A stretch of 64,000 bases of DNA from Pectinophora gossypiella (GCF_024362695.1 NC_065426.1:2852001-2916000), one strand, 5' to 3'; numbered from the stretch's first letter, positions 40,938 through 51,449 are shown. Notes: generated by a model not told the origin, from the sequence alone. Program-made: numbers and translations.

Positions 40938-41231
40938 TGAGATGCATTTACATAGGTACAGCAAATCCACCTCAAATCCTTTCAATGGTTTTCGAAATTA
41001 GCACAAACATACACATAATACTTCCTTATTAATATATTGATAGTGTTAAGTCCATTGTGTTGTGAGGAACTGTGAATTCAGCGAAATCCTTTAAATCGTG
41101 TTGTTGAGCTAAACAAAGCGCAGCGAATTGTTTCCAACTTCGTTGTTTAATGCTACATCCGGGCTAGTTACAACTAGTTCCGATTTTAGTTGCTAATATA
41201 ACTAGTTTAGTTCAGTTAGTTATAGATTTGT
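40938..41231. other. Nothing recognised
   Basis: AT-rich to mixed, no supportable feature. Confidence 0.35.
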
Positions 41232-41241
41232 ACCCTTGATA

Positions 41242-41574
41242 CATAACAGCCTCCGTGGTCTAGTGGTTAGAGCGTTAGGCTCACGATCTGGAGGTCCGGG
41301 TTCGATTCCCGATGGGGACATGGTCGAAATCACTTTGTGAGACTGTCCTTTGTTTGGTAAGGACTTTTCAGGCTTGAATCACCTGATTGTCCGAAAAAGT
41401 AAGATGATTCCGTGCTTCGGAGGGCACGTTAAGCCGTTGGTCCCGGCTATTAGCCGTAAAAACACCTCCACCAACCTGCAGTGGAGCAGCGTGGTGGAGT
41501 ATGCTCCATATCCCCCTCCGGTTGATTGAGGGGAGGCCTGTGCCCAGCAGTGGGACGTATATAGGCAGTTTATG
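41242..41574 (+). mobile_element. SINE family A, full length
   Basis: 333 bp: head GCCTCCGTGGTCTAGTGGTT with B box GGTTCGATTCCCG, linker, core GGCACGTTAAGCCGTTGG, GGAGCAGCGTGGTGGAGTAT, tail GGCCTGTGCCCAGCAGTGGG and ATATAGGCAG. The perfect 10-bp target duplication ACCCTTGATA is at 41232-41241 and 41575-41584. It is very close to the copy at 29982-30314, so both look young. Confidence 0.9.
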
Positions 41575-41654
41575 ACCCTTGATAGAGTCCTGATTGAGAT
41601 TTCGCGTAGTTTTTCGAACATCAGAAGTCAAAGTCAAAGTAAGTAAGTAAGTAA

Positions 41655-41815
41655 AATGAACCCAAAAATGTCTTAAAATCGTCGTGTCTTATAAGAAACT
41701 TAAAGAACTGGCCTTTGATAGACTAGATTGGAGAATGCTACATCTTTTTTTTTGCCGCAAATGGTACTAACTACTTGGCCAGAAATGCGACAAGAGCGTG
41801 GCTCTTAAATTGATG
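41655..41815 (+). pseudogene. LINE L3 C-terminal relic, interrupted
   Basis: KKLKELAFDRLDW-type codons run to GGAGAATGCTACAT. A piece of repeat H (GCCGCAAATGGTACTAACTA, about 41738-41787) intervenes. GCGACAAGAGCGTGGCTCTT then completes the QERGS-stop end, with GATGATAATGAT after it. Confidence 0.6.
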
Positions 41816-41828
41816 ATAATGATTGTTT

Positions 41829-42165
41829 TTAGCCCATTTGGTAAAACGCTTGACACTCACAATGAATTTGCACGTTCGAATCCCAGTATAGCTCTAAACC
41901 AATAATTTAGAATTTGTTTCCGAATTCATGTCTGGATTGTAAATGATCAAGTGTGAAGGAAAACTTCGTGAGGAAACACACATTCCCGAGAAATGCATTT
42001 CGGAGGTATGTGACCTAATCTGTATTGGGCTGGTATTCCCTTCGCGGGTTGGAAGGTCAGATAGGCAGTCGCTTCTGTAAAATACTGGACCTGTCAAAGT
42101 TTCAGGTTAGGTAAGCGGACCCTGTGAAGAACGGGTTAACGATAGAGACATGATGATTGTGTAAT
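41829..42165 (+). mobile_element. SINE/retroposon F with tRNA-like head
   Basis: TTTGGTAAAACGCTTGACAC resembles an A box and GCACGTTCGAATCCCAG a B box. Then CTTCGTGAGGAAACACACAT, GGAGGTATGTGACCTAATCT, GGACCTGTCAAAGTTTCAGG and the GGACCCTGTGAAGAACGGGT end. This copy shows that F is a tRNA-derived SINE. Confidence 0.7.
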
Positions 42166-42215
42166 ATTGTGTAAGTTAGTATGGTCATTATGGGCACAGT
42201 AAATATATTCAAATT

Positions 42216-42282
42216 CAAAAATATCTTTATTCAGTAGGTAAATATCTTTATAAGTAGGTAATTCAGTAGGTAACATAGTTAC
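42216..42282 (-). mobile_element. LINE tail Z, part left of BEL insertion
   Basis: AATTCAAAAATATCTTTATT is the reversed 3' end of a LINE. It continues beyond the BEL element at 48632-48740 (GTTACACTTTGAATCGTAAT). The BEL target duplication GTTAC (42278-42282) lies at the break. A short local duplication (TAAGTAGGTAATTCAGTAGG) is also present. Confidence 0.65.
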
Positions 42283-42487
42283 TGTCTAAGAAAGACATAA
42301 ATAAAAGAGTTTGTGACGGCAATTTCACGGTTTATTAATTTTTTTCAAAGAGATATTACAGAGAACGTGTTGATTCGATATAATTTTAAAATGAAGAGAG
42401 AGTGAATGGTTGGAACGAATGTTACCATATAAATAATATTTTTCTTTTTTAATTAAGAATGGTTTGGCTCAATGGTTGTTGCAAACA
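42283..42487 (-). repeat. BEL/Pao 3' LTR
   Basis: 205 bp. Identical to 48426-48631 except one missing A (CAAAGAGAT here, CAAAAGAGAT there). TG...CA termini. Confidence 0.95.
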
Positions 42488-42824
42488 TATTCCCGAGGGC
42501 CGGGTGCTAAACTTACAACTGAAAAACTACAACTCCGACCACCTAATAATTAGCGATCTAGCACGGTGCGTACAACAGGGGTACAAATATAAAGTGCCAC
42601 ATAATGCGACGGAAACCGTACTAAGAGAATGTACTCAATGACAACTGCACTACGCACCCTACTATAACGCAAGAGCCATATTAACTAATATTAAGTTATA
42701 CAATTTTTACAAAAATATTATGAACTTTTAGACTCTTAAGCTATGCTTATATTAGAAAAAATAAACCTTTTTTTTTTTTTTAACTATTTTTATGAGAAAA
42801 ATAAACACTTTTTAAATATTATTT
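42488..42824 (-). other. BEL/Pao 3' untranslated region
   Basis: Between the Gag-Pol stop and the 3' LTR. It holds A/T-rich runs at 42769-42781. A clean polypurine tract next to the LTR is not obvious (GGCCCTCGGGAATA on the minus strand). The plus-strand 60-codon frame at 42459-42641 is not a gene. Confidence 0.6.
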
Positions 42825-45800
42825 TCATGTTTCTATTGGCAATATACATAATTTATTAATGGCTCTACGTGACATGCCGCAAGAAGTTTTCACTTCTGCT
42901 ACCCTCACCCTCTGATCGGGTCCTGAAATCAGCTTTGTAACCCTAGCCAATGGCCAGCTGAGTGGAGCAGAGCGCTCATCCTTTAAAAGTACTAAAGCAC
43001 CTTCCTCTATGTTGGGTTGATTATGGTGCCACTTAGGCCGATTATTTAATAACGACAAATATTGCTTATGCCATACATGCCAAAAACTTTGCTGTATCTG
43101 TGTGCATCGTCTCCAAAATCGAAGCCTATTGGTAGGCACTGAAACACAGTCAGCCTCTGGGATGGTCGTTATCGGTCTACCTATTAAGAAGTGGCCTGGT
43201 GTTAGGCATGATAGGTCCGAAGGGTCTCTAGACAGAGCCGTCAAAGGCCTAGAGTTCAATATACCTTCTACCGATATGATGATTGTATTAAACTCTTCAT
43301 AGTTGAAAATGCTGGGACCAATTATCCTTTTAAAATGAAACTTTGCGCTTTTAACGGCGGCTTCCCAGAGCCCGCCGAACGTTGGTGAATAACTGGGTAT
43401 ATAATCAAATTTGATGCCCTTTGAAGAGGCGAAATTAATTACGGTCGATTGATGTTGAGTAGAGCTGTGTAGCTTGTACAACTCTTTAAGAGAATTATCC
43501 GCACCTTTGAAAGTTTTGGCGTTGTCGCAGTGGATAACGCGTGGCAACCCGCGCCTTGAAATGAATCGTTTCAAGGCTGCAATGAAACATTGCGAAGTCA
43601 TATCTGAGGCCAACTCTAAATGCACACTTTTGGTGACAAAACACACAAACACTATAACATAACCTTTGGAGACCACACTCCTTCGAAGGCTAGATTGCTT
43701 AACTTGAAATGGGCCACAGTAATCAATACCAACAATGCTGAAGGTACTAGCCTGGTTAACTCTATCGGTGGGCAATGAACCCATTAACTGTTCAGCACAT
43801 TGAGCTTTAAAACGATAACATTTAACACATTTGTTTAAAATCTTTTTTACCTCTCGATTACAGCTTATAATCCAGTAACGCAGTGCTAGATTAGACATGG
43901 TCATTTTTGGACCCGCATGCAATAAGGCTAAATGCTCATTTAAAATAATTAAATCCGTAATGTGACAATTTTTTGGTAAAATAACAGGATATTTTTGTGA
44001 ATATGGAATTGAAGCATTTTGTAATCTGCCAGAAACTCTTAATACTTTATTGTTGTCTAGAAACGGAGTCAATGATCTTAAATGAGATCCTATAGGATGC
44101 TTATTTTTAATACAATGAATTTCGTGAACAAAATATGAATTTTGTACAATATTAAATATTTTATTTTCTGTGTTTTTTAATTCTTGTATAGTTAAGTTAT
44201 GTTTTAGCCTATTATTTTTATTTTTACAGTTATATGCAAATCTAAGAACCCAAGTCATTATTCTTACAGTTTTGTTCCAAGAGGAATATTTTAAAATTAT
44301 TTCAGGTATTTCAGGCACAGTTGATGTCACGCTCAAGCCGACCTCCCGTGTATCGTAAGTAGGAGCAGAGCACAACAGGTGATTGCAGCTTACCAAGGAT
44401 TCTACAGGCACATAATTAGGTTTAGAATGCTGTGGTGGACCATTCCACCACAGGGTGTTAGAGGCAAGCTCGGCCGGGTCACATCCGCGAGATAAGCAGT
44501 CTGCCGGATTGAACGCGCCATCAATGTGATACCAATTACAATCATTAGTCAACGACCGAATAACATTTGTTCTATTTTGTACATAAGCCTTCAAGTTTTT
44601 GTTTGACTTAAGCCAGCACAGCACAACTTGTGAATCCGAAAACATGTATTTGGCATCAATTTTAATATTTGAGTAGTTTATTCTGACTCTGTCATATAAC
44701 TTCGCTAAAATTAATGCTGCATTTAATTCCAATTGAGGCACAGTCAATTTGTTTTTAATAGGAGCTATTTTAGATTTAGCACAAAGTAGAGTAGTGGTTG
44801 CACTATTGTTATGTATTACTTTTACATAAATGCAACATCCATATGCTGTTTGTGACGCATCACAATAACAATACAGCTCAACACGCTGTGCATTAGAACA
44901 CATTATGTTACGATTTACACAAATAGCTGACATAGTTGTAAGTTGACAGTAAAATTGTTTCCACTGTTTTAATATTTTATCAGGTAAGGGAGAGTCCCAT
45001 TTTAAGTTTTCAATCCACAATTTTTGTAAAAATTCTTTAGCTCGGACTGTGATTGGCCCTACCAGCCCGAGAGGGTCAAAGAAGGACCCTATGACACTAA
45101 GCACGGAACGCTTGCTCCAGTCTCCATGCATATTTTTGATAGGACAACCCACTTTTAACGTATCGCTTTTGACATCGTACGTTACGCCGAGTGCTTTTAT
45201 AGATAAGTTTTCTTTGCAGAGCTCATGTTCATCAAAATGCTGCTTACTGATTGGAATGTCAACAAGAAGACGAGGATCACTGGCGGCCCATTTATGTAAG
45301 CTAAAGCCGGCTCGCTGAAGTAATGAAATAAGCTGATCTCTTACCTCCAATGCCTCTTTTATTGACTGACCTCCAAACAGCGCATCATCTACATACATGG
45401 AATTCCGGATCACAGCTGCCGCCCTAGGGAACTCAGCCTCGTACTGGCGTGCTAGTTCTTCCAGGCACCTTGTGGCCAGATAACTGGAGGACTTCAACCC
45501 ATATGTGACGGTCTGCAATTCAATAATAATTAGGTTATTATTTTTATTTCTCCACAGAATATTCTGGAGCACTCTGTGCTCTGGGTGTAGAAAAATGGCT
45601 CTATACATATGCCTAATGTCGGCCAAAAGAACATACTCGTGAGCTCTGAATGACAGCAAAATATCAAAGAGGTCTTTTTGCACCTTAGGACCGTTCATAA
45701 GCATTTCGTTTAAGCTGGGGTGCGCCCTTGCTCGAGTATTGCCATTGAACACAACACGGACTTTATTGGTTTTTTTGTCATTCCTTATTACGGGTAAGTG

Positions 45801-47942
45801 CTGCATGAAATACCTTTTATTCGCTTCAGCATGGCTGAAGGGCAAGATTTTGGCATGTCCTAACTCAACATATTCGTTGATAAATGCATGGTATTTTTCT
45901 TTAAGCTGCTCATCTTTATCTAGTCTCTTTTCGATGTAATTTAATGTTTTGGCTGCAATGGGAAACGTGTTACCTAAGTCAAGCTGATCTAGAGGCCTTT
46001 GAAGTGGAAGTGAAACCTGAAAATTGCCATCAATTAACTGTACCGACTGTTTAAAAGCGGCTTCGCAGGGATCCTGCTTTACTGTAACCTCCGGCTTCGT
46101 TTCAGGTACTAGTTCAGTATTCCAAAACTTTGTAAGGAGGTGATCAAGCTGTTCATCATTGTAAGTAGTCATTGCATGCAGTGTTACTAGATTTTTATTT
46201 AAAGATGATGCATTCTCTTTGATCTCTCCTGACACAATTGAGCCAAATTCGGTGTCTATTAGGTAGAGATTGCTTCCTAATTGAATTTTGTTAGGCCGCA
46301 TAATTTTGAAAAACATGTCAGCTGACAGTAAAAATGAGATGTCACCTGGAGTACCATATTCATCATCTGCAAGCACTGCAGATTTTGGCATGGGGATATT
46401 TTTCATATCAATTGCATGCTGAGGTAACGTTGAAGTTATTTGGTTCACAATGGAACAAGTCACTTGACAATTAAAATTGTTTTGAAGTGACATGAAACGC
46501 ACATTGACAGCTTTTGAGGTAGTTCTGTTTTGTTGACCTAGAGCTGTAATATTTAAATTACTATTGAATGGCTTTAAATTTAACATTTTGGCAAGATCAG
46601 ATTTTATAAATGAAACTTGACTGCCGCTGTCCACTAGCCCTCTAGCAATAATATGTGATTTTCCGTCTTGGCTGAAGAGCTTTGCTTTAATGGTGGGCAG
46701 CAGTACAGTGCTGTTGCTGATGTTGCTGTGCAATGAAGCTTTTGATTCACTTGCGTCCAGGTGCAATAGAGTATTATGATCTTTGCTATTGCACAAAGAG
46801 CATTTGAAATGAAAATGACATTTTTTATTGTGATATCCTAAACAAACTTTACACAAATTATTGTTCAAAACAAATTCAATCCTATCCTTTGGGCACAATG
46901 TTTGGAATTTTTGACATTTGAATAATTTGTGAGAAGGATCTTTACAAAACCTGCAAGATGGTAACTCTCTGCTTGCGAGGTTAGTAACTTTTTTATTAAA
47001 TAATTGTGTGGAGTTCTTACCTTCGCTCCTTTGGCTCTCCTCGAAGCTGCTGGCCCTTCTTTCAATGAATGCAAAGAAGTCATCCAGATTTGGCAGCTTG
47101 TTATCAACACGCTCACTATGGTATGCTCTGCAAGAAAACTGATCTATTTTTCGCAACAAAATGGGTAAAATTATCATATCCCAATGTTCAGTGGGCTGTC
47201 CAAGGGTCTTCAAGGCTCCTAAATGTTGACGAGCATGAGCTATTAACTCTCGTAAATTGCTGGCAGCACCCTTCACAATAGGCGAAAAATCCAAGATTGC
47301 CTGTACATGGTTTGTAACAACGAGAAACTTATTATCATATCTAGCTTTGAGTAAAGCCAATGCCTTCTCATAAGAATCACCCGTTAAGGGTAGCCCTTCA
47401 ATAAGTGACAACGGCTCCCCTTTCAAATATTTTCTTAAATAGAATAACTTTTGGATAGGTTCTAGTTTACCATTTCTATGAATAATAGCCGTGAATAGTT
47501 CGATAAACGATTGGTACTTGGTGTAGTCCTTTCCTTCATACACTGGAATGTCAATTTCAGGAAGTTTCATTGATGAATATCTGTCACTGGCACTATCACT
47601 AGCTGATGTATTTTGCTTCGACGAACTTGCCTGCGCGAGCGCCTTCTTGTAGCTTATTATCACGCTAAGACATCTCTCTTCTAGTCCATCATCGTCGAAC
47701 TCGTCGTCGTCGCTCCAAGTTAAAACTTGCTTTTCTAGCAAAAGATCGTTCACGGTCAGTAAAACTTTCTCCAATAGCTGCAGCCGGAGGGTAATAGCAT
47801 CCGTATCTAGAGGTCCTTTCTGTTCACGCAAAAAGTTTTCTGCTTTCGTCAATTTCGATTTGCATTGTGCCAATTGAACTTTCAGCCGTTTGTCCCGAGA
47901 CGCCCTGTCTTCTTCATCCGCAATGCTTTTTCTGCGTCCCAT
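42825..47942 (-). CDS. BEL/Pao Gag-Pol polyprotein, intact
   Basis: 1705 residues in one frame with no stop or shift; it supplies all functions for retrotransposition (particle, protease, reverse transcription, integration). Approximate order: Gag 1-320; zinc knuckle CRFCKDPSHKLFKC at 330-343 (CX2CX4HX4C), then a further Cys/His cluster at 364-385; aspartic protease with DSG at 438-440; reverse transcriptase 680-900 with YVDD at 850-853; RNase H with acidic residues D1028 (YCDAS) and D1103 (SDSQ); integrase with H1337/H1342 and C1372/C1375, then D1407, D1473 and E1527; C-terminal region to 1705 with RFWRRCTQIQQSFWHVWHKQ. The length is as expected for the family. I take the ATG at 47942 because it heads the frame in the LTR leader. 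All metal-binding residues I looked for are present. Activity is inferred, not shown. Confidence 0.95.
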   Translation of the reverse strand: MGRRKSIADEEDRASRDKRLKVQLAQCKSKLTKAENFLREQKGPLDTDAITLRLQLLEKVLLTVNDLLLEKQVLTWSDDDEFDDDGLEERCLSVIISYKKALAQASSSKQNTSASDSASDRYSSMKLPEIDIPVYEGKDYTKYQSFIELFTAIIHRNGKLEPIQKLFYLRKYLKGEPLSLIEGLPLTGDSYEKALALLKARYDNKFLVVTNHVQAILDFSPIVKGAASNLRELIAHARQHLGALKTLGQPTEHWDMIILPILLRKIDQFSCRAYHSERVDNKLPNLDDFFAFIERRASSFEESQRSEGKNSTQLFNKKVTNLASRELPSCRFCKDPSHKLFKCQKFQTLCPKDRIEFVLNNNLCKVCLGYHNKKCHFHFKCSLCNSKDHNTLLHLDASESKASLHSNISNSTVLLPTIKAKLFSQDGKSHIIARGLVDSGSQVSFIKSDLAKMLNLKPFNSNLNITALGQQNRTTSKAVNVRFMSLQNNFNCQVTCSIVNQITSTLPQHAIDMKNIPMPKSAVLADDEYGTPGDISFLLSADMFFKIMRPNKIQLGSNLYLIDTEFGSIVSGEIKENASSLNKNLVTLHAMTTYNDEQLDHLLTKFWNTELVPETKPEVTVKQDPCEAAFKQSVQLIDGNFQVSLPLQRPLDQLDLGNTFPIAAKTLNYIEKRLDKDEQLKEKYHAFINEYVELGHAKILPFSHAEANKRYFMQHLPVIRNDKKTNKVRVVFNGNTRARAHPSLNEMLMNGPKVQKDLFDILLSFRAHEYVLLADIRHMYRAIFLHPEHRVLQNILWRNKNNNLIIIELQTVTYGLKSSSYLATRCLEELARQYEAEFPRAAAVIRNSMYVDDALFGGQSIKEALEVRDQLISLLQRAGFSLHKWAASDPRLLVDIPISKQHFDEHELCKENLSIKALGVTYDVKSDTLKVGCPIKNMHGDWSKRSVLSVIGSFFDPLGLVGPITVRAKEFLQKLWIENLKWDSPLPDKILKQWKQFYCQLTTMSAICVNRNIMCSNAQRVELYCYCDASQTAYGCCIYVKVIHNNSATTTLLCAKSKIAPIKNKLTVPQLELNAALILAKLYDRVRINYSNIKIDAKYMFSDSQVVLCWLKSNKNLKAYVQNRTNVIRSLTNDCNWYHIDGAFNPADCLSRGCDPAELASNTLWWNGPPQHSKPNYVPVESLVSCNHLLCSAPTYDTREVGLSVTSTVPEIPEIILKYSSWNKTVRIMTWVLRFAYNCKNKNNRLKHNLTIQELKNTENKIFNIVQNSYFVHEIHCIKNKHPIGSHLRSLTPFLDNNKVLRVSGRLQNASIPYSQKYPVILPKNCHITDLIILNEHLALLHAGPKMTMSNLALRYWIISCNREVKKILNKCVKCYRFKAQCAEQLMGSLPTDRVNQASTFSIVGIDYCGPFQVKQSSLRRSVVSKGYVIVFVCFVTKSVHLELASDMTSQCFIAALKRFISRRGLPRVIHCDNAKTFKGADNSLKELYKLHSSTQHQSTVINFASSKGIKFDYIPSYSPTFGGLWEAAVKSAKFHFKRIIGPSIFNYEEFNTIIISVEGILNSRPLTALSRDPSDLSCLTPGHFLIGRPITTIPEADCVSVPTNRLRFWRRCTQIQQSFWHVWHKQYLSLLNNRPKWHHNQPNIEEGALVLLKDERSAPLSWPLARVTKLISGPDQRVRVAEVKTSCGMSRRAINKLCILPIET

Positions 47943-48425
47943 GTTGAAAATCGCAGAAAATTCCGTAAATAATTAATATTTTTCGCAGAAATGCAGACGT
48001 ATTTGTTTATCAAAACACGGGGCGAACGAACGAATGATGCTTGACATTGACAGATGAACGAACGAACAGTATCTGTCAAGAGTTGAACGGCTGAATGACT
48101 GCATTGACCGACTCGTTGATTCACGTTTGGTTATCGTTGAAGTTCGAATAATGGCGGCCTCTCTTTACAACAAGTAGATTTTCACCGGAGAAATGCGTGA
48201 ACTATGTTGAGGCTTCTGTGACGATCCGTGGTATATTCCTTGACGAATGTTGGTCCAGGCCTCTTATTTCACTTCTAGCACGCCCCTTGATGATGAAATA
48301 TGCGCAAAATCCTTGTAAATGGCGACTCGCACTCACGCGCCCACGAGATCGGCAATGTGCACTCGCGACGAAAAAACAGTTTTTACGATGCGCAATCACT
48401 TTACTTTTGTTTCGGCACCAATTTA
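47943..48425 (-). other. BEL/Pao 5' leader
   Basis: About 480 bp from primer-binding site to Gag start. Short frames on either strand (for example 48197-48481) cross into the LTR and are not genes. Confidence 0.6.
48409..48420 (-). promoter_or_regulatory. BEL/Pao primer-binding site
   Basis: On the minus strand TGGTGCCGAAAC lies 5 bases after the 5' LTR. TGG would pair with the CCA end of a tRNA. The tRNA species is not assigned. Confidence 0.7.
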
Positions 48426-48631
48426 TGTCTAAGAAAGACATAAATAAAAGAGTTTGTGACGGCAATTTCACGGTTTATTAATTTTTTTCAAAAGAGATAT
48501 TACAGAGAACGTGTTGATTCGATATAATTTTAAAATGAAGAGAGAGTGAATGGTTGGAACGAATGTTACCATATAAATAATATTTTTCTTTTTTAATTAA
48601 GAATGGTTTGGCTCAATGGTTGTTGCAAACA
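48426..48631 (-). repeat. BEL/Pao 5' LTR
   Basis: 206 bp; should contain promoter and start site for the minus-strand transcript. AATAAA-like words occur. See the 3' LTR for comparison. Confidence 0.95.
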
Positions 48632-48740
48632 GTTACACTTTGAATCGTAATTTTTTACATAACGAACGTCTCATCCGCCTAAAACTACTGCAGCTTCTTG
48701 CAACCTGTATAACCGGGGAAAAGCCCTAGACGTTCTTTTA
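48632..48740 (-). mobile_element. LINE tail Z, part right of BEL insertion
   Basis: GTTACACTTTGAATCGTAAT, CGAACGTCTCATCCGCCTAA, ACTGCAGCTTCTTGCAACCT. Continues the Z copy from 42216-42282. Confidence 0.65.
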
Positions 48741-48759
48741 AAAAAATAAAAATAAACAT

Positions 48760-49160
48760 AAAATATTGGTATACAATTGAGTAATTTAGCTGCCTAATAT
48801 CAATTCTCAGACAGTTAATCCCATGCATTAATATCTTCTAAATAATCACTAACTTTATAATAAACTTTTTTTAAATTTTTTGTTTAACTACTGTCTTAAA
48901 ACAGTTGAAAGGCAAATTCTGAATGTCAATGGGAATCTTATTGTAAAAACGTTTACATTGCCCCTTAAAAGATTTAGTAATCTTATGTAATCGACTGACT
49001 TGTAAAGCAAGTTTATTTTTATTCCGGGTATTAACAATGTGCCGATCGCTATTTTTTGCAAATAATCCTATACATATATGGGCGTGAGTTATGTCTGTCT
49101 GTATGCATCTAAAACTCAACAACAAGCTAGAATACCGTCTAAAAACTATGATATAACTAA
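48760..49160 (-). pseudogene. LINE L7-type C-terminus
   Basis: The minus-strand frame 48871-49125 has ICIGLFAKNSDRHIVNTRNK, then RFYNKIPIDIQNLPFNCFKT. The NTRNKNKL and FYNKIP words fit the C-terminus of Jockey/CR1-type LINE proteins. The upstream polymerase is missing. The A/T-rich side towards 48760 would be its 3' UTR. Confidence 0.6.
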
Positions 49161-49724
49161 GTTTAAACTCTCAAGTTAGTTGGCAGTTACATGCATAGTT
49201 GTTAAAGATGGTAGTACCTCGCAGCTAACTTGGAAGTGATAACATTTAACAATCTCGGAAACTTAGATCGACTTGGAAACTGACCGCTTGTTCGCACAAC
49301 ACAGAAACTTCGTTGTATTATTCTAATACCCTTTAGGGAATTAGTTCTATGTTCATGCAGTTTGATATTTCGATTGTCCTAACTTGCCAATGAGGCGGCC
49401 AATCAGCTCGCGACTACAACCACTTCAGCAGGGCTAACATGCAAAACGAGATAAAACTATCGATCAATTCAATCAATTTTGTTGCAGTCGATAAGATTTT
49501 TTTTCCTTACATACGTGCCGCGTGATTTTGTTCGTATTTTGACAGAACGACATGACCTATTTGGGTTTACATATTAGCATAAATGTCAAAACGACATAAT
49601 TATATCGCCAGAATCGATAAAATGACCGTGACAAAATTTTATCACGTTGCGCACGGAACCCCGATACCGACCGCGACGGCGTGGTCGACGATTCCCCTCA
49701 GTCAGCTCTTCTATCAGCCTAGGG
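49161..49724. other. Nothing recognised
   Basis: Mixed composition, possibly unique host sequence; no coding domain. Confidence 0.35.
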
Positions 49725-49910
49725 TGGAGGACGTCCACATACCTGAGAAATATGTTTTCTTAGGTATGTGACTTGACCTGTTATTGGGCTGATTTTCCCT
49801 TCAAGTTGGAAAGTCACACAGGCAGTCGCTTTTAGAAAAAAAACGGACCTGTCAAATCTTCAGGTTAAGTAAACGGACCCTGTGAAAAACGGGATAATGG
49901 ACGCCGTAAT
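49725..49910 (+). mobile_element. SINE/retroposon F tail
   Basis: CCACATACCTGAGAAATATG, TTAGGTATGTGACTTGACCT, GGACCTGTCAAATCTTCAGG, CCCTGTGAAAAACGGGATAA. Confidence 0.65.
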
Positions 49911-50574
49911 AATCATCGTTCATCATTTACTTTAACTATAAAACAATTTGCTTATGAGTTTCACATCACTTCGGGCACAACAAAATAGAAGTTTAAAAGA
50001 GAGAAGGAAGTCTTTCAAATAGAAACATCAGTTAGGTAATCCTAGTGCTGTAGTAGCATTTGTTAATCAGAAGTTCTTTTATTTTTTTAATAAAGATTTA
50101 GCACTTTTTTCTTCTTTTAATATACTTAAAAGTTTTTTTATTGAATGAATTTTGCATTTTATACAAATACAATTTTGCAATTTCCCATCACTATATTTGG
50201 CTCCACTACATTAGCTTCAAATATTTCCGGCACCTGCCTATAATCAACAGAAACTTGTCGCGTTCAAAGCACCCTGATTTAGCAACAATATCAGCGATAC
50301 ACCCACTATACTCCTAAATTAAAACTTTATTAACTAGCGGGGCGATAAACGAACTTAGTTAGCGTTTGCGTTAGAGTGTTGGACTGGTGTTTATAATTAA
50401 TTATAATTCAACCAGAGTTAGGTGAACTGATAGTAAAGCTCGTAAGTATGTAAAGATGCTTATTATAACATTAATGATTACATGTATAATAAAAATGAGG
50501 GCTATTCAATGTGTTCCCCCAGTTATTAAATAACTTGCAAGATACACCTATATTTATTTAAGTGTTGCTGTCTC
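49911..50574. other. Nothing recognised
   Basis: AT-rich; no supportable feature. Confidence 0.35.
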
Positions 50575-50584
50575 AGTTTCTTGT

Positions 50585-50760
50585 GATCCGTGCTTCGGAA
50601 GGCACGTTAAGCCGTTGGTCCCGGTTACTACTTACTGATGTAAGTAAGTAGTCGTTACATGAGCCATTTCAGGGGCCTTTGGCGGCTCAATAGTAACCCT
50701 GACACCAGGGTTGATGAGGTTGATAATTCACCTCACAACCCACACGATAGAAGAAGAAGA
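50585..50760 (+). mobile_element. SINE family B, 5'-truncated, with clear target duplication
   Basis: Starts just before the core (GATCCGTGCTTCGGAAGGCA) and runs to CACGATAGAAGAAGAAGA. The perfect 10-bp direct repeat AGTTTCTTGT lies at 50575-50584 and 50761-50770. Confidence 0.88.
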
Positions 50761-50834
50761 AGTTTCTTGTCATTTCTTCAGCTCAGCCATAACACCTTGT
50801 AAAATGAACAAACAAAGACAAAAGGTAATATCAT

Positions 50835-51128
50835 AACATAAACAGCCTATATACGTCCCACTGCTGAGCACAGGCCTCCCCTCATTCCACTGGAGGGGGC
50901 ATGGAGCATACTCCACCACGCTGCTCCACTACGGGTTGTTGGAGGTGTTTTTTTACGGCTAATAGTAACGTGCCCTCTAAGGCACAGACTCGTCTTACTT
51001 TTCAGACAATCAAGTGCAAAGTCCTTAACAAATAAAGGACAGTCTCATACAGTGATTTTGACAATTTCCCTTATCTGGAATCGAACTCGGATCTCAAGAT
51101 CGTGAGCCTAACGCTAATAACCACAGTA
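50835..51128 (-). mobile_element. SINE family A, diverged
   Basis: In reverse: head remnant with B-box-like GAGTTCGATTCCAG, linker, partly deleted core (GCACGTTACTATTAGCCGTA), GGAGCAGCGTGGTGGAGTAT, tail GGCCTGTGCTCAGCAGTGGG. Older than the two 333-bp copies. Confidence 0.75.
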
Positions 51129-51449
51129 TACCAGGTTTAAAATATAGGCGACGCCACGAAAGAAGAACACGGATTTTATTGGAACTACTTGTCAAGTCAT
51201 AATTAATTTTATGAAGATCGAGGCGTGACCTTATGTATGTATTATTTACAGTGTTCGTTTTGTAATAAAAAAAAAACAATTTATTTACAAGAACACGTAA
51301 AATTACAAAAAGGTGGTAAAATAATTTACTTACATAAAAGTGCTGTGATGTGTTCGGCCTGCACGCAGGCGTACAAATATTAAAATAAAAGTTAAAATAA
51401 ATAAATTGGTACATTAAAAAAAGGAAATTATTATTGAAAATTATACAAA
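51129..51449. other. Nothing recognised
   Basis: AT-rich. The reverse frame of about 155 codons at 51094-51561 crosses SINE and W repeat sequence and has no domain, so I do not call it. Confidence 0.4.

Larger units (their letters stand above)
42283..48631 (-). mobile_element. Complete BEL/Pao LTR retrotransposon
   Basis: 6.35 kb. The two LTRs, of 205 and 206 bp, start TGTCTAAG and end GCAAACA as read on the plus strand and differ by one A in an A-run. The 5-bp target duplication GTTAC (42278-42282, 48632-48636) fits the BEL/Pao class. On the minus strand the order is LTR, primer-binding site, leader of about 480 bp, one long Gag-Pol frame, about 340 bp of 3' UTR, LTR. There is no room for an envelope gene. 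Near-identical LTRs and an unbroken frame indicate a very recent insertion that may still be autonomous. It split a pre-existing LINE tail (Z). Confidence 0.95.

Noticed and set aside
41242..41320. Functional tRNA gene
   Set aside because: A- and B-box-like words are present, but the sequence runs straight into the SINE linker and lacks a paired acceptor stem.
42459..42641. 60-codon plus-strand frame overlapping the BEL LTR
   Set aside because: It is antisense to the 3' UTR and LTR of an element whose sense strand is clear.
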